Shown: one piece after another, positions 1 through 8,436 of the stretch | Numbering within the stretch: the first letter of the stretch is position 1 | How the letters are laid out: each line of letters begins with the position of its first letter | DNA from: Amycolatopsis nigrescens CSC17Ta-90 | GTDB taxonomy: Bacteria > Actinomycetota > Actinomycetes > Mycobacteriales > Pseudonocardiaceae | Reading direction: 5' to 3' | Assembly (NCBI RefSeq): GCF_000384315.1 | Contig: NZ_ARVW01000001.1 | Span: forward strand, 753,746-817,745 | DNA length: 64,000 bases | The notes under the pieces: model-generated | The model's input: the letters and a program-made list of their open reading frames with translations, nothing else | The model's database searches: none | Told to the model about the DNA's origin: nothing | Made by a program: the position numbers and the translations under genes

Positions 1-333
1 CAGGCCGGTCTTGTCCGCGACCGCCACGCCGAGCATGACCACCACGATCAGGCCCAGCGGCGGGAAGTTCACGAAGTTCTTGATCAGGTCGCCGAGCATC
101 ATCTGGACCCCGGCGTCGGAGACCAGGCTCTTGACCCCGACCTCCTTGCCGTCCGCGGGCGAGACCACCGAGACGTCCAGGGCGGCCAGCAGCCAGCTCG
201 CCAGCACCACCAGCACGCTCAGGATCACGAACAGCCAGAACGGATGCGGCAGCTTGTTGCCGGCCCGGTCCACGAAGTCGAGCACGCGCAGCACCAGCGA
301 CATCGAGCGCCGCTGCTTCGTCTGTGCGGCCAT
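1..333 (-). CDS. AbgT-family transporter, N-terminal part (runs off window)
   Basis: This is the first 111 residues of a membrane transporter that continues beyond base 1. The start is the ATG at 333. The sequence has the AbgT-family opening: a VLDFVDRAGNKLPHPFWLF stretch (residues 17-35), a hydrophobic helix at about 32-51, a loop containing DGKEVGVKSL, and a second helix beginning near 92 (PPLGLIVVVMLG). AbgT proteins carry p-aminobenzoyl-glutamate or act as antimetabolite (sulfonamide) exporters, with the substrate moving across the inner membrane. It diverges from the Lrp-type regulator at 452, which may control it. Family assignment is firm; the substrate is unknown. Confidence 0.85.
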   Translation of the reverse strand, partial: MAAQTKQRRSMSLVLRVLDFVDRAGNKLPHPFWLFVILSVLVVLASWLLAALDVSVVSPADGKEVGVKSLVSDAGVQMMLGDLIKNFVNFPPLGLIVVVMLGVAVADKTGL

Positions 334-451
334 GCCGGTCACCCACCTCTTGCACCGAACGGAAAGATGAACCCGGATCTCACCTCAGAGCGCATGCTTG
401 TGTCAATATCTATTCATCCGATGCACGAACCGTTCACGATAGGATCCCGAC

Positions 452-1474
452 GTGCATGAACTGGACGACGCGGACCTCGATCTGGTCGCCGCCCTGCAGC
501 TCGCCCCCCGTGCGCCGCTGAACGTGGTCGGCGACGTGCTGGGCAGTTCGGCCAGCACGGTCGGCAGGCGCATGCAGCGGCTGCAGCAGCGCAGGCTGCT
601 GCGGGTCATCTCCACGGTGCACTGGTCGCTGATCATGACCGGCAACCCGTACCTGGTGTGGCTCAACTGCCGGCCGGAGCAGACCGCGGCGGTCGCCGCC
701 GCCGTCCGCCGGGTGCCCGAGGCGCAGTCCATCCTGATCACCGCGGGCGACGCGGACGTCTTCTGCACCCTCTACCCGCTGCCCGGCACGGACGTGCGCC
801 GCCTGCTGACCGAGACGCTGCCCGGCATCCCCGGGATCGAGTCGCTGCGCTCGCACCTGGTGCTGCGCACCGAACGCCAGGCCGTCGCCTGGCACCTCGA
901 CCGGCTCACCGGCGAGCAGGCCGCCGCACTGCGCGAGCACGTGGACACCGCCGCGCCGGCGGAGGTGCTCGGCCCGTTGAACGACGCCGAGTTCGGCACG
1001 CTGCGGCTGCTCTTCGACGACGGCCGGATCTCCGCCGCGCAGGTCGCCCGCGAGCTCGACGTCAGCAGGTCCACCGCCTACCGGCTCATCCAGTCGCTGC
1101 TGGAAAGCGGCGCCGCCAGGCCGAGAGTGGAGATCGAGCCCGCCGTTCTCGGCTTCCCGATCACCGCGCTCTGCACGCTCGCCGTCCAGCCGCAGCACGT
1201 CCCGGCCGCGCTCACCGCGCTGGGCAGGCACCGGTCAGGACGGCTCACGGTGATGGCGACCGGACCGGCGTCGATCCTGCATCACGGCACTTTTCGCGAC
1301 GAAGAGGACCTGGCCCGGTTCGTCACCGAGGACATCGGCGCGCTGCCGGGGGTCACCGGGTGCACCACGTCGACCGCGCTCGGCGTGCTGCGGCGGCAGT
1401 GGATCGACCGCGAGGACGACGTCCTGCTCGGCCCGCGCGGCCACGACATCCTGGCCAGGGGACGGCCGAGGTAG
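452..1474 (+). CDS. Lrp/AsnC-family transcriptional regulator, tandem double-domain form
   Basis: A 340-residue DNA-binding regulator. It holds two Lrp/AsnC units in a row: HTH 1 at about residues 4-60 (DADLDLVAALQ...STVGRRMQRLQ), a first ligand-binding RAM domain at about 70-150, HTH 2 at about 175-230 (LNDAEFGTLRLLFDDGRI...STAYRLIQSL), and a second RAM domain at about 235-320. Ordinary Lrp proteins have one unit of about 150 residues; doubled forms are common in actinomycetes. The start is GTG at 452; AGGA lies 7 bases upstream and a TAGGAT box at 440-445 could alternatively give a leaderless mRNA. It is divergent from the AbgT-type transporter and is probably its local regulator (inference). 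Confidence 0.88.
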   Translation: MHELDDADLDLVAALQLAPRAPLNVVGDVLGSSASTVGRRMQRLQQRRLLRVISTVHWSLIMTGNPYLVWLNCRPEQTAAVAAAVRRVPEAQSILITAGDADVFCTLYPLPGTDVRRLLTETLPGIPGIESLRSHLVLRTERQAVAWHLDRLTGEQAAALREHVDTAAPAEVLGPLNDAEFGTLRLLFDDGRISAAQVARELDVSRSTAYRLIQSLLESGAARPRVEIEPAVLGFPITALCTLAVQPQHVPAALTALGRHRSGRLTVMATGPASILHHGTFRDEEDLARFVTEDIGALPGVTGCTTSTALGVLRRQWIDREDDVLLGPRGHDILARGRPR

Positions 1475-1510
1475 CCGGGGTGCCGGTCCACGCGGGACCG
1501 GCACCCCGGC
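1474..1510. terminator. Bidirectional stem-loop between convergent genes
   Basis: A perfect 16-base-pair inverted repeat (arms 1474-1489 and 1495-1510, loop ACGCG). It begins on the last base of the Lrp stop codon and lies before the convergent small secreted-protein gene ending at 1530. There is no T tract, as is usual in GC-rich actinomycetes. Confidence 0.8.
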
Positions 1511-1529
1511 ATGGTGGATCCGGGCCGGT

Positions 1530-1844
1530 TCAGCAGCCCTTCTTCTCCTGGCGGATGTCGGTCACCGAGCTGTCGTCGGTCGCCCAGGTGGCGCCTGCCT
1601 GCACGCACGGATGCCCGTTCGGGAGCGGCCCCGCCCGGACAACCTCGGCGGTGACGTCATAGTCCTTGCAGTTGCGGAAGTAGCTCCACTTTCCTTCAGC
1701 GCTGTAGCCGCAAGGCCTCTTCGCGTCGGTGTCCGCGGACACCGGCGCCACCGGCTGCCCGGCGTTCGCCGTCGCGCCCCCGGACAGCAACGCGGCCCCG
1801 GCCATGGCTATCGCGGCCACCCCGCCGGCGATCTTGCCCTTCAT
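1530..1844 (-). CDS. Small secreted four-cysteine protein, function unknown
   Basis: A 104-residue protein with a clear Sec signal peptide: a Lys start, a hydrophobic core to about residue 22, and a likely cut after ANA-28. The mature 76 residues hold four cysteines (C45, C59, C80 and the C-terminal residue C104), which suggests two disulfides and an extracellular fold. No enzyme motif is visible and I do not recognise the family. The ATG at 1844 has a strong AGGAGGGAACC ribosome site. The leader shares two promoter-like blocks with the secreted phosphatase-fold gene at 5993, on the far side of the STAND ATPase gene, so the two may be co-regulated. Confidence 0.82.
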   Translation of the reverse strand: MKGKIAGGVAAIAMAGAALLSGGATANAGQPVAPVSADTDAKRPCGYSAEGKWSYFRNCKDYDVTAEVVRAGPLPNGHPCVQAGATWATDDSSVTDIRQEKKGC

Positions 1845-1888
1845 GGTTCCCTCCTGACTTTCGTGGTGCCCCAGTCCCCCTGGAGCAC

Positions 1889-1975
1889 TTCGATCGTCAC
1901 GGTGGGATCACCGCCGGGACAACGCCGCCGAACCGTCCCGTACAAGGTCACATGGTCTCGTACGATCTCGCACAG
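1889..1975 (-). promoter_or_regulatory. Promoter block shared with the 5870-5935 leader
   Basis: Read on the minus strand toward the gene starting at 1844: an 18-base motif CTGTGCGAGATCGTACGA (1975-1958), then TTGTCCCG (1922-1915), then GACGATCGAA (1898-1889). TTGTCC and GACGAT with an 18-base gap make a plausible -35/-10 pair. The same three blocks in the same order precede the gene at 5993. The upstream motif sits just past the stop codon of the STAND gene. Confidence 0.5.
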
Positions 1976-1979
1976 CCGG

Positions 1980-4900
1980 TCAGGCACACGGCGGGTGATA
2001 GGCCGTGCCCGGCAGGAACTGCTCCCATTCCGCGGTGGTGATGCCGGCGCCGGACGCGGTGCAAAGCCAGCGGATGGTGGCTTCAGGGTCCGTGCGCCAC
2101 AAGCGCACGCTGCCGTCCCGGCTGCCGCCGGCGAGGAATGCGCCGTCGTGGCTGTACGCCAGTGACATCGCCGCGTCGGTGGACGCGGTGACAGTCGCCG
2201 TGCGTTCGGGTTCGCGGGGGTCGGTGAGGTCCCACAGCCAGATCGTCCCGTCGACGCTGGCCGCCGCGAGCTCGTTACGTTCCGGGTGGAACGTGAGCTG
2301 GTAGAGGTCGGCGACCGGGCCGTCCAGCGATGCGCCGATGGCCATCGGCTTGCCGGGATCGGTGAGGTCCCACAGGTACACGTTGTCGTCGGCGGCGGCG
2401 CCGACCGCCAGCACCGCGCCGTCCGGGCTGAACGCGGCCGATGTCGCCGCATCGCCGACCTGGAGTCTGGTGAGCAGGCGCGGCCGGCCCGGGTCGCCGA
2501 CGTCATAGAGGTAGGCATTGCCGTCATCGCTGCCCGTCACGATCAGCTTGCCGTCGGGGCTGAAGCGAACGTCGTTGAGGGCCCTGCCGGTTTCGGTCAT
2601 CGAGGCCAGGCGTTTCGGGTGACCCGGGTCGGCCAAGTCGAGAAGCGTGACGGAGCCGTCCTTCGTGGCGACCGCGAGCACGGTGCCGTTCGGCTGGAAC
2701 TCGACCCAGGCCACGGTCGAACCGGTGACGACCCCGGTGTCCGCGAGCTGTCTGGGCTGAGCTGGGTCGCCGATGTCCCACAGGTGGATTCCGCCGTTAC
2801 CGGTACCGGCCGCGAGCAGCCTGTCGTCGGAGCTGACGGCGATGGGGCCGCTCAGCTTGCCCTGACTTCCGGTGGGCGCGAGGGCCGCACCGATGCGCGC
2901 GGGCTTGCCGGAGGCCGAGGCGTCGATGAGGTGAATCCCGTTGTCCTGGCTTCCAGGCCCGACGGCCAGCGTTTGCCGTGCGCCGGCGAAGGCCACCGAG
3001 TACACCGTGTCGCCGAAGTCGTCGATGACGGGTCCCGGGACCGTCCAGGTCCGGGTGGCGCCGTCTTCGGTGAGGGTCACGACCGTGTGCTCGTCCACGT
3101 AGGTGGCCGTGGTGATGACGCCAGGATGCGGAAGGGTCCTGCGAACGTCCCGGGTGGCCAGGTCCCATTCCCAGAGCTTGCGGTCCGAACTGCCCGCGAT
3201 GATCCGATCGCCGTCCGGGCTGAAATCGATGAAAGTGACCCAGCTGGCCGGCCCGGTGAGCTGACCGAGAGGTTTCGGGCTCGCGGGATCGGCGACGTCC
3301 CACAGGTACACGGCGCGGTCGGCACTGGTTCCAGCGGCGAGGACGCGGCTGTCGGGCGAGATCGCCACCGAGAACACCTGACCGCCAGGGCCAGCCAAAC
3401 TCGGCAACGGCTGAGGCCGGGCCGGATCGGCGAGCGTGAAGCGGTGCACCATGCGGTCCCTGCTGCCCGCGGCCAGCGTCTTCCCGTCCGGCGCGAAGGC
3501 GACGCTGGTGATAGCGTCCCGCGGCCCGGAGAGCAGCTTTTTTCCGGCGGGATCGGCGAGGTCCCACAGGTGGATCTTGGCGTCGGCGCCGCCTACGGCG
3601 ACGGTACGGCCGTCCGGAGAGATCGCCACCGAGGCCACCACCCCGCTCGGCCCGGTCAGGTTCGCCAGCTCGACCGGGGCGGCGAGGTCGGCGATGTTCC
3701 ACAACCGGACCGTCCCGCTCTCACCGACCACGGCGAGCCGCGTGTCGTCCCGGCTGATCGTGATGGCGACGGCGCGGCTGCCGAGGTTCAGCGCCGGTCC
3801 CGCCGCCGTATCCTCCCCCGCCCGTGACAGGGAGATAGTGCCGTTCTTGGCACCGGTGGCGAGTACGCCGGTCGTAGCCGCGACGACGTTGGTGGAGCCG
3901 CCCTGGCCGTAGTGCCTGGCGGCGATGGGGTGCGCCGAGGAGTCCAGCAGCGCGGACCGGGCCTCAGCGGTGGGAGCGCTGCGGTAGCCGACCGCGGCGA
4001 GTTGCGCGGCCAGCGCCGGGTCGGAGTCCCGGAGCCGCTCCGCCTTGACCGCGATGTCGCGGGACAGCGCGAGTCGTCCGTCGCGTTCGGCCGCGTCCCG
4101 CGTGCGCTGGGCGTACCACATCGCGGTCGCGGCGAGGACGATCATGACCACGGCCGCGCTGGTGAGCTGGTACCGGCGCCGGACGCGGCGGCGGGCCACC
4201 GCCTGTGCGACGTCGCGTTCGCCCACCCCGGCGTCGAGGAACTCCCGTTCGAGCGGGTTGAGCTCTTCCCGGTGGCCGCCGGCCCAGCTGAGGGCGGCGG
4301 CCAGGGTGCCGCCGTGGTACAGGTCGTCGTCGCTGCGCCCGTTGTCCCGCCAGGTGCGGGCGGCCAAGGTCAGCCGTCGATGCACCTGCCGTCCCGCGCG
4401 GTCGTCGTCGAGCCACCCGCGCAGCCGCGGCCACGCCTGGAGCAGCGCCTCATGACTGATCTGCACCGTCGTGTCGCCAGCGGTCAGCAGCCGGTGCGCG
4501 ATGAAGGTGTCCAGGATGTCGTCGATCTCTTCGGCCTCGGCGTCGGGCCGCTCCCCGACCAGTTCGTCGCGGTCCACCCGGCGACGGGTGTCGGCCGTGG
4601 TCTCCCCGACCTGCACCAGGCGCAAGAACACCTGCCTGGTCACCTGCTGCGCGTGCCGCCCGAGCCCGCCATAAGCGGCGTCGGCGGTTTCGGCGATGGC
4701 GTGCCGGATTCCCCCGATCGAGCGGTAGTCCTGGATGCCGAGGACCCGCTCGTCGCGTGCCAAGGCGGCGTCGAAGGTCGCCTGCAAGGTGTGCGACAGC
4801 AGCGGCAGCACCCCTGGCTCGTGCGCGGCGTCCGGTTCCTGGGGCGCGCTCGGCGACACCTCCCGGACCAGCAGCTCCACCAGCCCGTCGTCGACGTCCA

Positions 4901-5756
4901 TGCCCACCGTGCGAGCCGGCTCGGTGACCGCCGCCCGCAGCTCGGGTTCGGTCATCGGGCCCACCACGACCTGCGCGTTCTGCAACGCCGCCGCCAGCTC
5001 CGGATAACGCAGCGCGTGCCCGTAGAAGTCGGCGCGCAGGCCCAGCACCACGGCCTCCGCCCGCGCCGCCGACCACACCGCGGCGAGGAACGCGCGCCGC
5101 TCGGCATCGTCGACGTCGGCCGCGAAGATCTCCTCCAGCTGGTCGACCACGAGCGGACACCGTTGCCCCGGCTCGGCCCTCGCCAGCTCCTCCAGCGGCG
5201 ACTTGCCCGGCGTCACCACGACGGGCGGCCGGCCGGCGTCGACCAGCCTGGGCAGCAACCCCGCGCGCAGCAACGAGGACTTCCCGGCTCCGGACGGCCC
5301 CACCACGACGACCGGCTCCCCGACGTGCGCGGCGACCTCGTCGACGAGCCGTTCGGTCAGTGCGGACCGGCCGAAGAAGTGCGCGGCGTCGGCGATGTCA
5401 AAGGAACGCAGCCCCGGATACGGATTGCCCACCCCCTGGCCGCCGTTGCGCGCACGACGCCGGAGCCGCTCCACCGTCGCCCACCACGCCTCCAGCTGCG
5501 CGTCACCACGCACCCCGAGCTCGCGCAGCAGGAGCCGGAACTCCCGCCCCACCCCCTGCTGCGGCAGGTGCCTGCCCTTGAAGTAGCCATTCAGCGTGCT
5601 CCGGCGCAACCCGTGCGCGCCATGGACATCGAGGCCGGCGGTAGCGCTCGCCAGCTGGCTCAGCGACCGGCCCGACCGCTCCTTCAACCGCGTCAAGACC
5701 GCCCCGAAGGCCGAAATCGAGTCGACCTCGGCCGGGTCGATGTCATGCTCCCCCAC
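1980..5756 (-). CDS. HTH-STAND ATPase-WD40 protein with one membrane helix
   Basis: A 1258-residue multidomain NTPase. Residues 15-100 form an XRE-like HTH region (SLSQLASAT, RRSTLNGYFKGRHLP). A nSTAND1-type P-loop module follows: NPYPGLRSF at 111, FFGR at 127-130, Walker A GPSGAGKS at 153-160, Walker B PLVVDQLEE near 201-209. A helical region runs to about 520. A single transmembrane helix lies at about 531-549 after an Arg-rich stretch. Roughly 600 residues of WD40 repeats (many DGK/DG..LA and LWDLADP units) form one or two propellers. STAND proteins are sensor switches: ligand binding on the repeats triggers ATP-dependent oligomerisation. Such proteins act in signalling, and some STAND ATPases in phage defence. 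The HTH argues for a transcription or partner-binding role. Start ATG at 5756; divergent from 5993. Confidence 0.88.
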   Translation of the reverse strand: MGEHDIDPAEVDSISAFGAVLTRLKERSGRSLSQLASATAGLDVHGAHGLRRSTLNGYFKGRHLPQQGVGREFRLLLRELGVRGDAQLEAWWATVERLRRRARNGGQGVGNPYPGLRSFDIADAAHFFGRSALTERLVDEVAAHVGEPVVVVGPSGAGKSSLLRAGLLPRLVDAGRPPVVVTPGKSPLEELARAEPGQRCPLVVDQLEEIFAADVDDAERRAFLAAVWSAARAEAVVLGLRADFYGHALRYPELAAALQNAQVVVGPMTEPELRAAVTEPARTVGMDVDDGLVELLVREVSPSAPQEPDAAHEPGVLPLLSHTLQATFDAALARDERVLGIQDYRSIGGIRHAIAETADAAYGGLGRHAQQVTRQVFLRLVQVGETTADTRRRVDRDELVGERPDAEAEEIDDILDTFIAHRLLTAGDTTVQISHEALLQAWPRLRGWLDDDRAGRQVHRRLTLAARTWRDNGRSDDDLYHGGTLAAALSWAGGHREELNPLEREFLDAGVGERDVAQAVARRRVRRRYQLTSAAVVMIVLAATAMWYAQRTRDAAERDGRLALSRDIAVKAERLRDSDPALAAQLAAVGYRSAPTAEARSALLDSSAHPIAARHYGQGGSTNVVAATTGVLATGAKNGTISLSRAGEDTAAGPALNLGSRAVAITISRDDTRLAVVGESGTVRLWNIADLAAPVELANLTGPSGVVASVAISPDGRTVAVGGADAKIHLWDLADPAGKKLLSGPRDAITSVAFAPDGKTLAAGSRDRMVHRFTLADPARPQPLPSLAGPGGQVFSVAISPDSRVLAAGTSADRAVYLWDVADPASPKPLGQLTGPASWVTFIDFSPDGDRIIAGSSDRKLWEWDLATRDVRRTLPHPGVITTATYVDEHTVVTLTEDGATRTWTVPGPVIDDFGDTVYSVAFAGARQTLAVGPGSQDNGIHLIDASASGKPARIGAALAPTGSQGKLSGPIAVSSDDRLLAAGTGNGGIHLWDIGDPAQPRQLADTGVVTGSTVAWVEFQPNGTVLAVATKDGSVTLLDLADPGHPKRLASMTETGRALNDVRFSPDGKLIVTGSDDGNAYLYDVGDPGRPRLLTRLQVGDAATSAAFSPDGAVLAVGAAADDNVYLWDLTDPGKPMAIGASLDGPVADLYQLTFHPERNELAAASVDGTIWLWDLTDPREPERTATVTASTDAAMSLAYSHDGAFLAGGSRDGSVRLWRTDPEATIRWLCTASGAGITTAEWEQFLPGTAYHPPCA

Positions 5757-5869
5757 CGGAGCACCTCCCCTTGCTCTGATCCAGCCGCCATTCAGGTAAC
5801 CAAATGACGCCGGACCGTGACCATCCTAGGGGCTCGAACTCGCCCGGACGGCCCAGTGGCCGGACCTCG

Positions 5870-5935
5870 CTGTACGAGATCGTGCGAAGCAGCTCAGCGA
5901 GGTTGTCCCGCCCCCGGTCCTACCCGACGATCGAA
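5870..5935 (+). promoter_or_regulatory. Promoter block shared with the 1975-1889 leader
   Basis: CTGTACGAGATCGTGCGA at 5870-5887, TTGTCCCG at 5903-5910 and GACGATCGAA at 5926-5935 precede the secreted phosphatase-fold gene at 5993. The first block matches the one downstream of the STAND gene at 16 of 18 positions, and the other two are identical. The gap between block 1 and block 2 is 15 bases here and 35 there, a difference of about two helical turns. Confidence 0.5.
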
Positions 5936-5992
5936 AGAGTCCTGCGGCAGGACGGCGGGACCAGGCAAGGGGGAACTACGAGGAGGGGTTTC

Positions 5993-6916
5993 ATGCGCGG
6001 GGGAATGCGGATCATCACGATGGCGGCCGCGGCGATAACCGGGCTCGGCGTGGCGACCACCGCGGTCACGGCACAGGAGTACGCCGGCCGGGAGCTGCGA
6101 GTGGTCACGTTCAACATCCAGCACGGCTATCCGGCGGATCGGAAGCCGTGCGACGCGACCACGTCGAGTTGCGCGGGGCCGGATCTGGACCGGATCGCGG
6201 AGCGGATCAGGAAACTGAACCCGGACGTGGTGTCCTTGCAGGAGGTCAACCGGGACCACCGGTTCGGCAATTGCGTCGACATGGCGGCCGAGCTCGGCAA
6301 GAAACTGGGCATGGACCACCGGTTCCACCGCAACGCCTACCAGCACCCGACGCACAAATGCGGCGCCGGGAAGAACGAGGACACCGGCAACGCGATCCTG
6401 TCCAAGTTCCCGATCACCGGCACCGGGAAGACGGACCTGCCGAAAGACGTGCCGGGCCAGGACAAGCCGCGCACGCTGGTCTGGGCGTCGTTCACCGTCG
6501 ACGGCAAGCCGATGGTCGCCTACAGCCTGCACATCTCCCACCTCTACCAGGACGCGCGGATCCCGCAGCTGAAGGCCGCGCTGGCCTCGGTCGCACAGGT
6601 GAACAAGGCGCACGGCAACGCGATGTCCGTGCTGTCCGGCGATTTCAACGCCGCCGTGGACAGGGCCGACGGCGACCAGGGCAAGATCACCGAAGGCAAG
6701 CAGGTGGTCAACCTGGTCACCGACGCCGGGTTCACCGACGGGTGGCAGGCGGCCCCGAAGCACACGAGCCAGCCCTACACGCACAAAGCCGACAACCCGA
6801 CCATCCGGATCGACTACGTGTTCGCCGGACCGTCGTTCACGGTGACTCAGGCCGGGGCACTGAACACCCGGGCCTCGGATCACCGGCCGGTGGCGGTCGA
6901 CCTCCGGGTGAAGTAG
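5993..6916 (+). CDS. Secreted endonuclease/exonuclease/phosphatase-fold hydrolase
   Basis: A 307-residue exported enzyme of the DNase I-like (EEP) superfamily, which cleaves phosphodiester or phosphomonoester bonds with a divalent metal. Visible motifs: VVTFNIQHG (37-45), metal-ligand Glu in SLQEV (E84), H180 in SLHISHL, GDFNA (D217, N219) and the C-terminal SDHRP (D296, H297). Residues 1-27 look like a signal peptide ending at AVTA. I chose the ATG at 5993 because GAGGAGGGG lies just upstream and because it places the signal peptide at the N-terminus; the frame is open further upstream, but that stretch is promoter DNA. The substrate may be a nucleic acid, phospholipid or inositol phosphate. 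Confidence 0.87.
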   Translation: MRGGMRIITMAAAAITGLGVATTAVTAQEYAGRELRVVTFNIQHGYPADRKPCDATTSSCAGPDLDRIAERIRKLNPDVVSLQEVNRDHRFGNCVDMAAELGKKLGMDHRFHRNAYQHPTHKCGAGKNEDTGNAILSKFPITGTGKTDLPKDVPGQDKPRTLVWASFTVDGKPMVAYSLHISHLYQDARIPQLKAALASVAQVNKAHGNAMSVLSGDFNAAVDRADGDQGKITEGKQVVNLVTDAGFTDGWQAAPKHTSQPYTHKADNPTIRIDYVFAGPSFTVTQAGALNTRASDHRPVAVDLRVK

Positions 6917-6925
6917 GGGGCCGGA

Positions 6926-6960
6926 GCCGCCGGAGCCCGCTCAGCGACGGCTCCGGCGGC
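6926..6960. terminator. Stem-loop between convergent genes
   Basis: A perfect 12-base-pair hairpin, GCCGCCGGAGCC (6926-6937) and GGCTCCGGCGGC (6949-6960), with an 11-base loop. It sits ten bases past the stop of the EEP-fold gene and six before the end of the convergent gene at 6966. Confidence 0.75.
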
Positions 6961-6965
6961 CTGGC

Positions 6966-7370
6966 TCAGGCTCGTTCGAGCACGACCACCGGGATCTCCC
7001 GGTCGGTCTTGCGCTGGTAGTTGTCGTAGTCGGGCCAGACCCCGGCCATGATCGGCCACAGCTTCGCCCGCTCCTCGCTGTTCGCGGTGCGCGCGTTGGC
7101 GGTGAACTTGTCCGCCTTCACCTGCACCTTGACCTCGGGGTGCTCGACCAGGTTGAGGTACCAGCCGGGGTGCTTGTCGTCGCCGCCCTTGGAAGCCACG
7201 ATGACGTAGGCGCCGTCCACCTCCTGGTAGATCAGCGCGAACTTGCGCTCCAGGCCGGTCTTGCGGCCGGTGGTGGTGAGAACCAGCGTGGGCACGCCGT
7301 CCTGCCAGTCGTGCCCGACCTCGCCGTCGGTCTCTTCGTACCGCCGGACGTGCTCGTCACCGAACAGCAT
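6966..7370 (-). CDS. F420H2-dependent nitroreductase-family (Ddn-like) oxidoreductase
   Basis: A 134-residue split-beta-barrel protein of the deazaflavin-dependent nitroreductase family, as in mycobacterial Ddn. It has the family pattern PTLVLTTTGRKTGLERK (27-43), a central VIVASKGGDDKHPGWYLNL stretch that binds F420, and a C-terminal WPIMAGVWPDYDNYQ block. These enzymes use reduced F420 to reduce quinones, nitro compounds or enones. Length is typical. It is monocistronic, with a hairpin after it and a long upstream region holding a 13-base inverted repeat (7434-7446 and 7529-7541) that may be a regulator site. Confidence 0.87.
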   Translation of the reverse strand: MLFGDEHVRRYEETDGEVGHDWQDGVPTLVLTTTGRKTGLERKFALIYQEVDGAYVIVASKGGDDKHPGWYLNLVEHPEVKVQVKADKFTANARTANSEERAKLWPIMAGVWPDYDNYQRKTDREIPVVVLERA

Positions 7371-7433
7371 GGGGAAAGCTCCTTTCGTCTGTTGACGCCA
7401 CGCTAGTCACAACACCAGCGGGCCGCAGACCAT

Positions 7434-7541
7434 GAGGGTTATGCACTATCCAGTCGACGGGGGCCGCCCGGAGGGTGGCTCGCGGCGGCTGGATGCCGGT
7501 GACACGGACGGCAGCCGCACCAACAAATGTGCATAACGCTC
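7434..7541. promoter_or_regulatory. Spaced inverted repeat upstream of the Ddn-like gene
   Basis: GAGGGTTATGCAC (7434-7446) and GTGCATAACGCTC (7529-7541) are reverse complements at 12 of 13 positions, 82 bases apart. They lie 64 and 159 bases before the gene starting at 7370. Paired half-sites for a dimeric regulator or looping sites are possible. The 188-base gap holds no gene. Confidence 0.35.
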
Positions 7542-7558
7542 ATTCGCGTAGACACAGT

Positions 7559-8425
7559 CTAGAAGCGCAGTTTGGACAGATAGTCGTAGCCGACCTCGGC
7601 CGTGTGCAGCGCATCGGTGGGCGCGTCGTGCTCCACGATGAAATGCTTCACATCACCCGGCCAGGTGCTGCGGAAGATGTGCCGGAAGTCGATGACGCCG
7701 GTGCCGAGGTCGGCGAACTCACCGGTCGGCGCCTTGTCCTTGACGTGGAACTGCTTGACCCGGCCGAAGTTCCGGTAGAACAGCTCCACCGGGTCCACCT
7801 CGCCGGTGACCACCCAGAACAGGTCGAACTCCAGGTGCACGTGCTGCCGCGAAGTGTGCTTGACCAGCACGTCGAACGGCCGCACCCCGTCGATCGCGCG
7901 GAACTCGTGGTCGTGGTTGTGGTAGCCGTACCTGATCCCGGCGCGGGCGAACGCGCGGGCCGCCTTGTCCAGCCGCCCGGCGAACGCGCGCCATTCGGCG
8001 ATGGTCTCGAACTTGGCGTACGCACAGTCGGCGTAGGAGTTGCCGAGGATCTTCGCGTCCGCGATCAGCTGGTCCACATCGGAATGGTCGAAGTCGATGT
8101 GGCTGGACAGCGCGCGCAGGTGGTACCTGTCCAGCAGGCCGCGGAACTCCTTCGCGGAACGGCCGTAGGTGCCGGCCAGCTCGACCCCGCGGTAGCCGAG
8201 GTCCGCGAGCGCCTCCAGGGTGCCGGGTGTGTCCGCCTGCAGCAGGTCGCGCAGCGTGTAGAGCTGGATGCCGATCCGGTCCTTGGGGATCCGCAGCCAG
8301 CGGCCACCGGGCAGCGGCGCCGCTTGCGCGGTCCCGGACAGCGCGGCCGCGGCGCCTACAGCAGCAGCGGCGCCCACCGCGCCGCGCAGCATCGACCGGC
8401 GGGAAAGCGATCCTTCTTCGGTCAT
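7559..8425 (-). CDS. Tat-exported sugar phosphate isomerase/epimerase-like TIM barrel
   Basis: A 288-residue xylose-isomerase-like TIM-barrel protein exported by the Tat route: SRRSMLRG at residues 8-15, a long Ala/Gly hydrophobic segment, and a TAQA cut near 35. The barrel starts at KDRIGIQLYTLRD. Likely metal ligands include YHNHDHEF, HLEFDLFW, FHVKDK and the final VEHDAP. It is the last gene of the long minus-strand operon, 11 bases after the cytosolic isomerase that ends at 8437. Its closest relative in the window is the Tat-exported protein at 26202. The reaction is unknown; an extracytoplasmic sugar or cyclitol isomerase is inferred. Confidence 0.85.
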   Translation of the reverse strand: MTEEGSLSRRSMLRGAVGAAAAVGAAAALSGTAQAAPLPGGRWLRIPKDRIGIQLYTLRDLLQADTPGTLEALADLGYRGVELAGTYGRSAKEFRGLLDRYHLRALSSHIDFDHSDVDQLIADAKILGNSYADCAYAKFETIAEWRAFAGRLDKAARAFARAGIRYGYHNHDHEFRAIDGVRPFDVLVKHTSRQHVHLEFDLFWVVTGEVDPVELFYRNFGRVKQFHVKDKAPTGEFADLGTGVIDFRHIFRSTWPGDVKHFIVEHDAPTDALHTAEVGYDYLSKLRF

Positions 8426-8436
8426 GGCTCGTCCTC

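Noticed and set aside
434..1231. Open frame antisense to the Lrp regulator
   Set aside because: Arg/Gly-rich shadow with no motif; the plus-strand HTH repeats are clear.
5804..5992. Upstream in-frame extension of the EEP-fold gene
   Set aside because: It would bury the signal peptide and run across conserved promoter blocks; a strong ribosome site supports ATG 5993.
5993..6916. Reading the EEP-fold protein as a CdtB toxin or sphingomyelinase
   Set aside because: Only the shared catalytic motifs of the superfamily are visible; nothing points to a particular substrate.
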